From: Glandiceps talaboti
Lineage: Eukaryota; Hemichordata; Enteropneusta; Spengelidae
NCBI RefSeq assembly: GCF_964340395.1
Contig: NC_135554.1
Coordinates: 186,001-250,000, forward strand
Reading direction: 5' to 3'
DNA: 64,000 bases
A program made the position numbers and the translations under genes. This document shows positions 36,991 to 47,965 of this stretch, piece by piece. Numbering within the stretch: the first letter of the stretch is position 1; each line of letters starts with the position of its first letter. The notes beneath the pieces were generated by a model. The model had not been told where the DNA came from. It ran no database searches and saw nothing but the letters and a program-made list of their open reading frames with translations.

Positions 36991-37082
36991 GATTTAAATT
37001 TCCGTTGGACAGCTTTGGAACAAGTGGCTGATGAATGTAGTACCAGTCTTGGCAATGCTCATGATGTACACAGGTTCTTTAG
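36991..37082 (+). CDS. SPTAN1: alpha-spectrin exon 'LNFRW', unit U4
   Basis: 92 nt, phase 0 to 2. One replacement (SLGNAHDV instead of SLGSAHDV). Confidence 0.85.
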
Positions 37083-37345
37083 GTGAGAAATAACTCTTGG
37101 GTAGATTGTAAGTGTGTGTATGAGTGAGTAGATGAATTAGTGATAGCCAGCTAGGATAGAGTATGATATGTTGCTAATGATTTGGTATGACCGAAAATTC
37201 CACAGCTTTGTAGTATATGGAAAGTTTAGGGAATATAATATGAGCTATCAGATCTGACAAACCAAATTCTGTACATATTGACACACCAGTAACATTATCA
37301 AATTGGCTAAAGTAAAGTACTAAAATGTGTTTAATTTCTGTTTAG

Positions 37346-37652
37346 ATACACACATTTGCTAGAGACAGCTAACAAAAGAAAACAACGTTGTCTGGAAGAC
37401 TCATGCAAACAACACATACAGAGATGTGAAGTCCGTGATCTCTTAGTCTGGATGAATGATAAAGAGGCAATCACTGTCTCCTCTGAAGTCGGTGACGATT
37501 TGGGACAAGTGGATGGTCAACAGAAGAAATTTGCTGATTTCCCCAAGGACTTGGCAGCAAATAAGGCCACACTGACAGAAATTATTGAAATTTCTACCGC
37601 CATACATGTTGAAAGTAGTCATGAAGTACAGTGTGTGGCTGCTTGTATCCAG
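37346..37652 (+). CDS. SPTAN1: alpha-spectrin exon 'YTHLLE', unit U4
   Basis: 307 nt, phase 2 to 0. Reads LLETANKRKQRCLEDS, otherwise as U2. Open throughout with intact splice sites. Confidence 0.88.
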
Positions 37653-38284
37653 GTTAGCAAGTGTACCATGCTATGATTTTAATTGAGTTTGGTCTTAAAC
37701 CCCAATGTTTGAATTCTATATAATCATATGAAACTTTGTAAACCAAAGATTTTAATGATTGAGAATATAGTAATAAAGTTTGAACATGATATTAAACTCT
37801 GGATAAAATTCTGTATTTTCATGAGCTTTCTGACTCTGTCTCTGGTGACATGATCGTCTGATGACATACTAGGATTTCTTTAGAAGATTGTTGTACATGT
37901 AGATGTAAATGTGTATGAATGGCCGGCCTCCTTCACTCCTTTAAAACCACTGTGGTTTGACCACCAGAATTTTGGCATTCTCAATATTAATGTTGAGTAT
38001 ACATGTATATACACATAGTTAGTTGGCGTGTACTGCAGTCTAAGAAGAGTCATATAGACAGGGATTTCATAGTGTGATTTGATGTTTTATGTTGAATTAG
38101 GACAATACAGTGTATGTATAACAATCATTGGAAAAACACTTGCTAATCTGTTGTGTATGTTTTGAAATTTGATATACAGGACTTGAATTTTGTATGTACA
38201 TGTATATATAGTATTTCCCAGAATATTAGGTTTGTAAATATGTTAGCACATTGCTAAATTCTTACTATATTGTTTATGGTACAG

Positions 38285-38425
38285 CAACAAGAAGCCCCCA
38301 TTGGTAATGATGTACTGGTAGGCAAGGAATGTGTACTTGCCGTGAACGATTATGTCGAGAAGAGTCCTCGCGAGGCGTCCATGAAGAAAGGTTATGTCCT
38401 GAATCTCGTCAATAGTGCTAACAAG
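38285..38425 (+). CDS. SPTAN1: alpha-spectrin SH3 N-half exon, unit U5
   Basis: 141 nt, phase 0-0. [27 protein letters not shown]. This is the copy nearest to the SH3 C-half exon (43083). If a whole SH3 is ever assembled, this exon is the likely partner after skipping the exons at 38634 and 41518. Confidence 0.85.
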
Positions 38426-38633
38426 GTAATGTCATTCATGTACATTTCTTATGTTAAGTTATGTCATGTATGCTGACTAGTGGGCATTCCATTCCATTTT
38501 ATCGTTTCATTTTTTAGCACAACTAGTGTGATTTGGTGTTTTATGTTGAATTAGGACAATTTAGTATATGTATAACAATCATTGAAAAAACACTTGCTAA
38601 TCTGTTGTGTATGTTTTGAAATTTGATATACAG

Positions 38634-38725
38634 GATTTAAATTTCCGTTGGACAGCTTTGGAACAAGTGGCTGATGAATGTAGTACCAGTCTTGGCAGTA
38701 CTCATGATGTACACAGGTTCTTTAG
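38634..38725 (+). CDS. SPTAN1: alpha-spectrin exon 'LNFRW', unit U5
   Basis: 92 nt, phase 0 to 2, SLGSTHDV variant. Unlike the other units, the following intron ('gaaataactagatcatgtgtg') matches that of the terminal cassette at 44098. It therefore leads in phase to the 'RDGDETK' exon at 41518, the normal order. Confidence 0.85.
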
Positions 38726-40587
38726 GTGAGAAATAACTAGATCATGTGTGTGTGTTTGAGTGGAGGGGGAAGGGGGGGGGGGGGGGGGGCTACGGATGCA
38801 TTCATTGGAGGATGATAATAATTGGTAATGACTCCTATTGCATATTTGGTATGACAGAAAATTCTGCAGCTTTGTAGATGGAAAGATCAGGGAATATTAT
38901 ATATGAAAGTAATTAGTTTTTTTTCTGTTACATATTATCTACTATTATGAAATTGGTCATGTAGTCATTACAATTCTGCCGATGCTAAAAGTAACACCTT
39001 TTAGCACCTTCTTACACCTGTACCCATATGGTGAATAACGCCACCAGCCTATGCTTTGGGGCTATGTGTAAATAAAACTTGTTTGTCTAAACTAAGCATC
39101 TTGCTGGAACTCGTTGACACCTGTCAATCCGATAATGGTCAGTAGTTGTACCTCACATCACAGACAAGAAACTGTGTTCCTTGTCTGTGCTCAGATGTTG
39201 TACCATGGCTCACAGTCCTGCTTGCAGACGGTGCACGCGTTTCGCTCAACACCGTCCTACGAAAAGTAACCGTCCTATAGCGAGTGCGAAAACAAAATAC
39301 TTTCGCACCAATAACAAAATAATTACATATAATTTTTTTTATAAAGCTATCAAATATTAGCAATCGGTCGAATATGTACTCATTTTACATCTTTTTGACG
39401 ATAGTAGTCGCTGGTACGATCACAAAAGGTGTCGAAATCGGAACTTTTCCAGTTCCGACTGATTTCAAAGTCCCGCCTTACAAACTCCGCCACATTTGAT
39501 CGGGCGTCCGCTTGGGCATAAATTTTACGATTGAACTTGTGATTTCGGGATTTCTGGTCCTCCGGACTGGGACTAGTACTTTTGTAGCCAAGGCGAGGTA
39601 AAATTACTAAATAGTCAATTTATTGCTGATATTTGAACACAGATGCGTTAAATCTTTAGTTTATACTACTATACTAGCATTTCAGGTAAGCCCAGGTTTC
39701 ACAACTGTCTCTTTGTAGGCGACTTACTCCGCATGCAAGCAGGGCGACAATGACCCTCAGACCACTAGTGGTCAACCGGTCTGAGATGGATCATAGACCC
39801 TACGAAATGGATGTAGCCTAGTAGAAATGTCTGTATTTGTGAACAGTAAGGAATGTCTCTCAGATAGACTGTGTCCATGACTGTACAATGTTGTGTCAAT
39901 CAAGGCCTCTTCGCAGGTTTGTGAAAATGATGCTGGGGACTAATCTCCATTTCAAAAAGGGAAGTTTTTCTAACTGAAAAAGGTGTTTGTCCTGAATGTT
40001 CGATAACTTGCATTTCCGTCATTTTCTCGTCTCTGTTAATTTTAGCGACGAAGGGATATGATATTCCATAGAACGCCTTTTGTTTTATCAATTACAAACA
40101 ATAGCATGTGAAGGGCGATATAATGTTGCCTTGTCCGAGAAACGGGAAGTACACTAGCTGTTTTCACTTCACTGCTCACACTTACATTGAAGAGCTATGT
40201 AGTCAGTAATCTTGGCTAGTCTATTCTATTGTCAAACAGAATTTTCCCTCAAATTCAACATCACTGTCAGAATATATTCGAGAAAGGTTTACAACGTTTA
40301 AACTTTATTCATCCTGGATCCAATAGCAAGTGCACATTCTTTGATCACGGATTTGCGAGTGCAAAACATTATAAAACTTAAAAGCACGGGACTGCAATTT
40401 TGTGTTCCTTGTCTGTGTAACCTCAGATCACTGAAAATATTCATTAGTGGTCTGAGTCTGAGTTGGAACACATCTCCGTTTATAGTGCTAGTTGTGTGTA
40501 TTCACTAAGCCGTTTCAATATAATAATCATATGGATGTTTTATTTTCAACATCACGCAAACCTTTGGCCTCTTTTCATGGTAGCGAT

Positions 40588-40749
40588 TAGTCTATCTGCT
40601 AGACCTCGGATGTTCTTCCGATACAATACGACACACGACCGAACATCGCTATCGAGGATGGAACATCCAAGGCAAGCCCTAACTGCGAACTTCGTTCGCT
40701 TATAGTAATTGGTATCGAAAGAAAGCACGAACATCTAGCAGCAAGATTA
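40588..40749 (+). mobile_element. MITE with 9-bp target duplication (copy 3)
   Basis: 162 bp, ends TAGTCTATCTGCTAGAC and GTCTAGCAGCAAGATTA. The flanking 9-mer GGTAGCGAT occurs on both sides (40579-40587, 40750-40758). It is inserted within the 2.4-kb TIR element, hence younger than it. Confidence 0.85.
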
Positions 40750-41200
40750 GGTAGCGATTTGACAGACGCCAACAAAATCGAATTTTAGACTCTAATATTA
40801 CTCTTCGCACGTACAGAGTACTTTTTATAGGATAATATCATAAAAAGTGAATCAGAGCAAGCATCTAACCTAGAGTCTAAAATCAGATTTTATCCGATAA
40901 TGGATATTTGTGTAATGTCGCGTCTTCATGGGGTCAGGTGTAAAAAAGACGGGTCAAAGTTTGGAAATGTGCACTCAGAGAACTGCGACACAACTGCTGA
41001 CAGAGAGTTCTCAAATCATATTTCAGAGCTAAGGTGGCTATTGTCCTGCGTGTTCATTATAAAGCGGCCAAGTTCGCGTCACAATTTGTAAAATAACGCT
41101 ACGACATTATACTAAACAATAAAGAATAAATAAGCCTTTGAAGTTTCTGTGCTCCTACTATAAATACTTCCTAAGAATCTGGCCACAGCTACTCATGTCC

Positions 41201-41300
41201 TAGTCTAGCTGCTAGACCTCAGGTGTTATTCCGAATTTACAATACGACAAGGATGGGCTTAGCATATTAACTAACCTCGGATTTTCGAGGTTGGGAAGTT
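41201..41300 (+). mobile_element. MITE of the same family, partial
   Basis: TAGTCTAGCTGCTAGACCTC followed by diverged sequence; no right end or target duplication found. Confidence 0.5.
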
Positions 41301-41517
41301 CTCAATTGGTCATACTTTAGCATCGGAGAGAATTATAATGTTTTTTTACTATGTGTCTAGGTATAATTTGGGAAAATATTGTAGTAAAGCAGGTAAGAAT
41401 AGAAAGTGACCTCAACTCCATTTATTCATAGTTTATACAGGAACACAGTTATAGCTCTGTTATTCATGCCCACTACTCAACTTTAACTGAATAGTGTTCT
41501 TTTTTTGGCTATTTCAG

Positions 41518-41746
41518 AGATGGCGATGAAACGAAAGATTCGATTAGTGAGAAAAACAATGCTCTGAATACAGACAACTATGGACATGATGTACACAGTG
41601 TTCAGGCCTTTCAGTGTAAACATCAAGTCTTAGAATGTGATATTTCTGCCCTTGGTTACAAAGTACATCAACTAGATGACAGAGGTGGATGTCTTATTCA
41701 AACCCATCGAGAGTCAGATGGCGCTTTCTCTAATGTTCAGAGAAGT
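41518..41746 (+). CDS. SPTAN1: alpha-spectrin exon 'RDGDETK' (repeat following LNFRW)
   Basis: 229 nt, phase 2 to 0, acceptor gctatttcag, donor gtaagt. The peptide RDGDETKDSISEKNNALNTD then NYGHDVHSVQAF, ISALGY and LIQTHRESD matches the vertebrate RDADETK...NALNTDNYGHD... segment. The usually conserved W of helix A (KEW) is S here (KDS), and a C-terminal part is shortened. Its duplicate at 44487 is frameshifted. Confidence 0.85.
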
Positions 41747-41904
41747 GTAAGTTTATCTATGTAACATTCTGAAATACTTCATCACTTTACTTTTTTTGTA
41801 GCATGGTATTATATTACAGAGAGATGCTCATTAGACAAAAGTTTATGATCTGTAGTAATTTTAAAAATTTCATATCGTATTCATAGAATATTCACATAAG
41901 TCAA

Positions 41905-42245
41905 AATTATACAATTTTAAATGATCATGACCTTGCACCATATAGTAAATATGCATTGGTTTTTTTGTTTCAATTTCTTTGGTGCTTCTTGTCTAATTAA
42001 GGCAGATATTTCACATCTGGATATTGTTGGTCTATGGTAATTTCGTTGTGTGAATGATCTTGTAATGTCGGTGTTTTGCTTGTATAAGTGGGTTTTATCG
42101 TCTGCAAGTGCCTTTGCCAGGTATAGTGTAAAGAGTACCGGGCTCAGACAGTCTCCTTGAGGAGCTCCTACATTCGTGATAAATGTTTCTGTAGTACTCC
42201 GCATCAAACTTGTAGTTGCAATACATCCTTCAACAGTATTGATAC
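41905..42245 (-). pseudogene. reverse transcriptase fragment
   Basis: The minus-strand frame contains TFITNVGAPQGDCLSPVLFT followed by LYLAKAL, the RT region just before the catalytic YXDD box, plus upstream VEGCIATTSLMRSTTE. The catalytic box and the rest are missing. Family uncertain. It lies in the intron between the 41518 and 43083 exons. Confidence 0.65.
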
Positions 42246-43082
42246 CATATGGAGCTCGTCTTCATCAAGAATGTTTTTTAGATCTTGAAAGCACCCCCTG
42301 TCCACGGTGTCAAAGACAAGTCACATTAAAACTACATGACTGTATAAACAATATACGTAAAAACTGTACAAGTTACCTGTCTATAAGGTGTTAATACTGT
42401 AAGATATTTAAGTTAAAATGCCCTAACTTGGACATGTAATGCCATCTAGAAGTTTGAAATGTTGGGGGAAATAGTTTGTCTCAAGTATGTACAAATACCT
42501 ACCAGTATGTAAAGTCTGATGACCTTATGTATTGATAAATATACATGAAATTCTGTGATTACATAATTTTAGGCAAATTCTGCCATCAGCTGTGTTTACA
42601 ATTGTTCTGTGATAGAAGCATCTGACTGGACTGGAATAATATGAGAAGAGAACTTTGAATCAAATCTAAATTTCACAATTTAAATTGTTTATTTAGCATT
42701 CATGTAAGAATAAATTATACCATGCAAGAACCAAACTGAACCAAAAATATGGAATATATACTCTGGTCATTCTATGTCAAGACAACAAGTGTCTGTGTCA
42801 TTGGTTCTGTTGTGTTCAAAATTGCCCTTACTTTCCCCAATCTTACTGGCAATAGTACATTACCAACACTTTTCTTCATTCAGCTGTAAACTATTCGTGG
42901 CCTCTAAGCATTGTCATTCCTCAAGTGACTCATCATGACATGGGCCCCTTAGGTTACTCGTATTTTCCTTGTCTGAACGAAGAAAAATATTTGGGAATTA
43001 TATCTAAGTTTACAAAAAAGAGACTGGTGTTTCTGTCAGCAAGAAACCCATAATAAGATATTTTATATGTTTATGGTGATAG

Positions 43083-43234
43083 GACCAGTGGAACGTTGAA
43101 GTAAATGATCAAGGTTTTGTACCAGCAACTGAGAAGATAGATTCAGTGCAGTCCTCATCCCAGGGTAACTTGGCTGATGAAGTCAATAGTATTGCCAACA
43201 TACAGAGACAGAGACAGAGACAGATCGAAGATCA
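43083..43234 (+). CDS. SPTAN1: alpha-spectrin SH3 C-half exon
   Basis: 152 nt, phase 0 to 2, acceptor ggtgatag, donor gtaagt. The peptide DQWNVEVNDQGFVPATEKID then SVQSSSQGNL and IEDQ corresponds to the SH3 strands after the n-Src loop (vertebrate DWW...VEVND..GFVPAAYV) and the linker. The first of the paired Trp is Gln and the Tyr after VPAA is lost. These residues line the proline-peptide groove in SH3 domains. A CAGAGA microsatellite has expanded in frame (RQRQRQ). Single copy, not amplified with the N-half. Confidence 0.85.
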
Positions 43235-43609
43235 GTAAGTTACTATAATTATCACCATGGGTTTCTTACAGAGAAGTTGCACAATGTTGATGGAAGAAAG
43301 TCATGAAATTTACATTTTAGATGCAGCATTTTAGCAAAGGTTTTTGAACCTTTGTAACATTGACTATAGTTTGATAGGGAACCCTGGTAAAACAGCTATG
43401 GAATTCTGGGACATTTGACCTACTTCCCAGCTTGACAATGATGTATAGAATGTTGCAGGCAAACCTAAGTAAGTTTACTGACCTCAAAAAAGATTTTTTG
43501 ACAAGTTTGTGATGAAGCACTATATACATTGTACTATCCATTCGACACACCTGTAACGTTATCAAATTGGCTAAAGTAAAGTGCTAAAATGTGTTTAATT
43601 TCTGTTTAG

Positions 43610-43805
43610 ATACACACATTTGCTGGAGATAGCCAATAAAAGAAAACGTTGTCTGGAAGATTCATGGACTCAACACATGCTGAGACGTGAAGCTGGTGAT
43701 CTCTTGGCAGCCAACAAGACCAGACTGACAGAAATTAATGAAATGACTACCGCCATACAAGTTGAAAGAAGTCAAGAAGTACAGAGTGTGGCTGCTCATA
43801 TCCAG
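43610..43805 (+). CDS. SPTAN1: alpha-spectrin exon 'YTHLLE', internally deleted copy
   Basis: 196 nt, phase 2 to 0, same splice sites as the 307-nt copies. An exact 111-nt (37-codon) deletion joins LRREAGDL to LAANKTRL, removing the W-containing end of helix A and most of helix B but keeping the frame. It is more diverged from the array copies than they are from each other. It stands in the normal place, directly after the SH3 C-half. Confidence 0.85.
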
Positions 43806-44029
43806 GTTAGGATGTGTTCTATGCTATGATTAATTGAGTTTGGTCTTAAAGTGGCCATATGGATGATAATTGGGGTATTTATTTTGGAATTTTGATGTAT
43901 GAAAAAACATATGCCAAGTCCTTGTTTCAATAAATGGCAAAAGATCGGTAAGTGTGAAAAATGTTTGTTATCGTATATACAATAACAAACTTTTTGACAC
44001 TTTTGTTAGATTTTGGCAATGTATTGAGT

Positions 44030-44097
44030 TAAAAACACTGACTGATGAATGAAGTACCAGATTTGGCAGTGCTCATGAAGTACACAGGTTCTTTAGG
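44030..44097 (+). pseudogene. decayed 'LNFRW' exon
   Basis: The 3' two thirds align to the array exon (CTGATGAATGAAGTACCAG versus CTGATGAATGTAGTACCAG, then GGCAGTGCTCATGA). A TGA stop replaces a Cys codon, and the exon start and acceptor are lost. Donor gtgaga remains. Confidence 0.8.
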
Positions 44098-44486
44098 TGA
44101 GAAATAACTAGATCATGTGTGTGATTGAGTGGGGGGGGGGGGAGTGATAGGCAGCTAGGAGATGCATGGAGGATGATATGTTGGTAATGACTCCTATTGC
44201 ATATTCGGTATGACAGAAAATTCTGCAGCTTTGTAGATGGAAAGATCAGGGAATATTATATATGAAAGTAATTAGTTTTTTTCTGTTACATATTATCTAC
44301 TGTTATGATATTGGTCATGTAGTTTTATTACTATCATGTGTCTAGGTATAATTTGGGAAAATATTGTAGTATTAAAAGCATGTAAGAATAGAAAGTGACC
44401 TCAACTCCATTTCTTCATAGTTTACACAGGAACACAGTTATAGATGTCCACTTCAATTGAATAGTGTTCTTTTTTGTCTATTCCAG

Positions 44487-44741
44487 AGATGCCAATGAAA
44501 CTTTAAAAGTGAGAAAGACAATGCTCTGAATACAGACAACTATGGACATGACGTACACAGTGTTCAGGCCTTTCAGTGTAAACATCAAGTCTTAGAATGT
44601 GATATTTCTGCCCTTGGTTACAAAGTACATCAACTAGATGACAGAGGTGGATGTCTTATTCAAACCCATCGAGAGTCAGTTGCTAGTATTACTTACAAAC
44701 GGTATGAAATTGATGACACTGTCTGTAATCTTCAGAGATGT
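44487..44741 (+). pseudogene. decayed 'RDGDETK' exon
   Basis: Acceptor tattccag and donor gtaagt are kept. After RDANET a deletion shifts the frame to a stop within 15 codons. The remainder (NALNTDNYGHDVHSVQAF onward) is intact in another frame and has a longer C-terminal end (SITYKRYEIDDTVCNLQRC) than 41518. The length of 255 nt no longer fits the phase. Confidence 0.85.
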
Positions 44742-47334
44742 GTAAGTTTATCTATGTAACATTCTGAAATACTTCACTTTACTTTTTTTTGTAGCATAGT
44801 ATTATGTTACATAGAGACGCTCATTAGACAAAAGTTTATGATCTGTAATCATTTTAATATTTCATATCATTCATAGAATATTCGCATAAGTCAAATCTAT
44901 ACAATTTTGTATGATCATGACCTTGCGAGACACATTAGTCGTTTTTTTGAGGACATATTTGTCGTTTTTTTATGGTATTTGGTAAATTGGCTACAAACTA
45001 ACTTCACAATTGCAAGTCAAAACTACGAGAGTCAATCTAAGTATGGTACTTCCATTGACCTCACTGTACTAACAAGTACATGATTTCTCATGTTCAAAAT
45101 AGATTTTCAATGATTTGCTATCCATACCCTCTGAAAATATGAATGGCTAAAGCTGTTTGATGATGTATCTAATCTTGTCCTATTTACGAAATCTAACTGT
45201 ATTTGCCAAAAACAATTGGCCTAGACTTGTTGCGACAGCAGTCGCCAACTTACAATCACACGATATGTACTCCAACGAGTTGTGCCGAAGATGTGTGTAC
45301 TACTGTGCAGTAGTGATATACCAATCGATTCAAGTTTCTGTGTGGTGGTAAATTTGTTTGTTAACAATGTCTGTTGATATCAATTTCTTTGAGTGTTCAG
45401 CGTAGCATTGTGGCATGCAATCATCACTGATGAAATCGACAGTTAGTATCTATTGTTTTTCGACTACCTAGCCTAGTTATATATCATCCCATTCTGGTAG
45501 AGGTTTGACACATCTCATGTGTGAATGGTTTTCTACACTATATAATCTCGAGTGTGCCATATTGATAATCTAAACATTTACTAGAGGGTCTTACAATGTC
45601 AGAATGCCAAATACATTTGAGGTGTTGTTTAGTTCTTTCAAAACACTACAAATACGCGAAAAACATCATAATTCACATTTTTCCATCCTTTTGTAAAAGC
45701 TTTGGTGGTACTTTGTTAATCATGGCAATGGAGTGCAACATTTTTTGGTTGATAAAACATGATTTAAAAAAACTTCTGGTCTTTTGACATAGCATGGAGA
45801 GTTAAATTTGTGAACATGATGACTCTATTCAGTCAAAATGACAGGGTTGAGTAGGCAAGTGGATAAAACTTTGAGAAATAGACCATGGTTTATAGGTGGA
45901 TGTACCAGGTTACAGAACACCTGGTGTTCAAGTATGCAGTGAATATATCATTAGACAACCACTCTGCTGACAAAATTGTGTTCCCAGCCCGACCTGTCTT
46001 AGAATTAAACCAATTCATATATACTCAGACAATTTGACAACGTGTATGATATTATATGCATATCAGTTATTTCCCCGTTTATGGCCAAAACAAATCTCTT
46101 CTTACGTCAACAGTGCTCAAACTGAAGTTACATTACCAAAACTTCATCCTGGACTATTTTGCATCTGAGGCTTTCAAAAATCCTTATTGTGTAATCCTGC
46201 ATCAAAAAACATGTATTGGAAAAACAGTTCACAGGAAATTAATTTATAATACTTTGACTGGCAATAATATACTACATTTTATTTGCCACCAATTGAGTAT
46301 AACATTCACAATTTACTGGGAAGTGTGGTTTCTTTACAATGATGAAGGGAAACACATCGTGTGTGCCTCATGTCTATAATGTATGTATACATTGTGACTG
46401 TCTAGTAACTATACTTGCTGTCCATGAATTTGTGTTTTTTGGGGACAATAAGTGCTCCATACAATCGATACTCAAAGAATATGTGTAGTGGTGTGGCTTA
46501 CAATCACCATCACTAAGGGTATAGGATACTGCCATTAAAAGAGCTAAATATGTTGAAGAGCTAAACCTGTTTTTCTGAAAGTCATCGGTTCAGATTTATA
46601 TGTGCAATCAGTAACATACATGTAAATGACAAATATGAGATTCATTACACATCAACAATTTATGAAATATCACTTTAAAAATGCCAACAAGTTCTGAAGA
46701 CACAAGTACAATAAATGAATGATTTACAGAAAATAGAATAATGGTAAAATTCAACAATGGTAAGTTGCGCCTTATAAGTTATGGGGTCAACAATTTTCCA
46801 TTGTGACTTCTTCTCCATTGTAAGAAAAGTATCATCATCTATCAGCTATGATGACCTACAGCATTATGTACCAAGTCTACCACCTATAAAGATGAATATA
46901 ATAAAGTAATCTATTTGATCTTAAAATAATTTCATAAATTCAAAACTTAATATTAATTATAATCATTTGACTCTAGACTGTTCCTGTCAGTATGCACACC
47001 TACAGCTTATATTTTTAGAATCATATTATTACAATAAATGTTGCAATTTGTCTTTGAGCTAATTGTCAAAACAGTCAACAATGAAATATCCAATTGCAAT
47101 ATTACACAAAACGCTTTGAATGAAGTAACTTCTGATAATGTTTGATGAACTTCAGGTTTAAGTTTTCATAATTCCACTACAAATTTGGGGTACTTAACAT
47201 AATGTAGCAAGTCCACGTTTGTGGCATAATTCCACAAACACAAATCAACAACAAAAGTCGCAAATTAATGCAAGATTGGAAAAGTCATGATGAGAACCTT
47301 GACTCGTTCTGTTGTGAACTTACAACAGTTTATA
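44742..47334. other. no supported gene
   Basis: Spectrin similarity ends. A 107-codon + frame at 46056-46379 has no recognisable domain, so I do not call it a gene. No TIR pair or tandem array was noted. Confidence 0.35.
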
Positions 47335-47965
47335 TAGCGTGTGGTGTCTAGTTTGGAAATTGTTCAAAGGAAAATGATTGCCTCACAGGTGTATGATTTG
47401 GGTAAAAAAATGTGGGGTTTTTTTGGTTAGAAAAAATTAAAATGTAAACCTACTGGGGGCAGATCAGTCTGAAATTGGGTGGGAACTTTCTTCGAGGGGT
47501 TTATAGTAAAAAGAATTTCATTATATGATGCTCCTAATAGTGATATGCAAATTAGGTATACAAATATGAACTATTTGGTCAAAAATCTTTAATTCCGAAA
47601 GGACTTTGCTGATTTGTCTGTAATTTCACAGGGATGTTTCTTGGAATGTACAGATCAGTGAATATTAATCACATGATGATGCCATGAGTGATATGCAGAT
47701 TATGGTTAAATACATAAATAAATAAACATTCAAAACATGTATGTAAATGGGACTATTAAACAGCAAGAGCACGCCTATAGCAACAGTCAAATGATCACAT
47801 GTATTGCAAAGATATTATCAGAGATTCATAGGCAGGTGAATGAACATTCAAAAAATGTATGCAAATATGTCTAGCAACATGACCACTCCCATACCAACAG
47901 TTAAATGATTGTGTATATTGCAAATGTAACAACAGGGCTGGATGGATAGGTAACTGTGATGACTT
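47335..47965 (+). mobile_element. family-2 element, internal part (copy H5)
   Basis: 'gtgtctagtttggaaattgttcaaa', several 'gcaaattaggtatacaaa' sub-units, then CTAGCAACATGACC-type repeats. Both ends missing. Confidence 0.6.

Larger units (their letters stand above)
31626..38727 (+). repeat. ~1.64-kb tandem array of alpha-spectrin exons (units U1-U5)
   Basis: SH3 N-half exons start at 31738, 33366, 35006, 36646 and 38285 (spacings 1628, 1640, 1640, 1639). Exons and introns alike are near-identical, so the duplication is recent. Each full unit is SH3N, then 'LNFRW' exon, then 'YTHLLE' exon. U3 lacks the last two and continues into a family-2 fragment and block B. U5 ends after the LNFRW exon. 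Two recurring junctions are visible. Ahead of each SH3N cassette is a stub of the LNFRW exon (atacag then GAYTTRAATTT, cut by tgtatgtacatg). After it, in units U1, U2, U4 and U5, is a family-2 footprint TTAGCACAACT joined to agtgtgattt. Confidence 0.9.
38966..41340. mobile_element. 2.4-kb TIR element in the spectrin intron
   Basis: Inverted ends: CATTACAATTCTGCCGATGC at 38966 and, reversed from 41340, CATTATAATTCTCTCCGATG, continuing with CTAAAGTA-like sequence for about 35 bp. The paralogous intron at 44098-44486 runs from 'ggtcatgtagt' to 'atgtgtctaggtataatttg' without it, giving an independent empty site. No transposase was recognised. It contains the MITE at 40588 and a partial one at 41201. 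Confidence 0.7.

Noticed and set aside
39139-39363. 74-codon minus-strand ORF inside the 2.4-kb TIR element as a transposase
   Set aside because: Too short and without any DDE- or zinc-finger-like motif.
46056-46379. 107-codon + strand ORF
   Set aside because: No domain, no splice or promoter context, AT-rich composition like the surroundings. Chance is sufficient.
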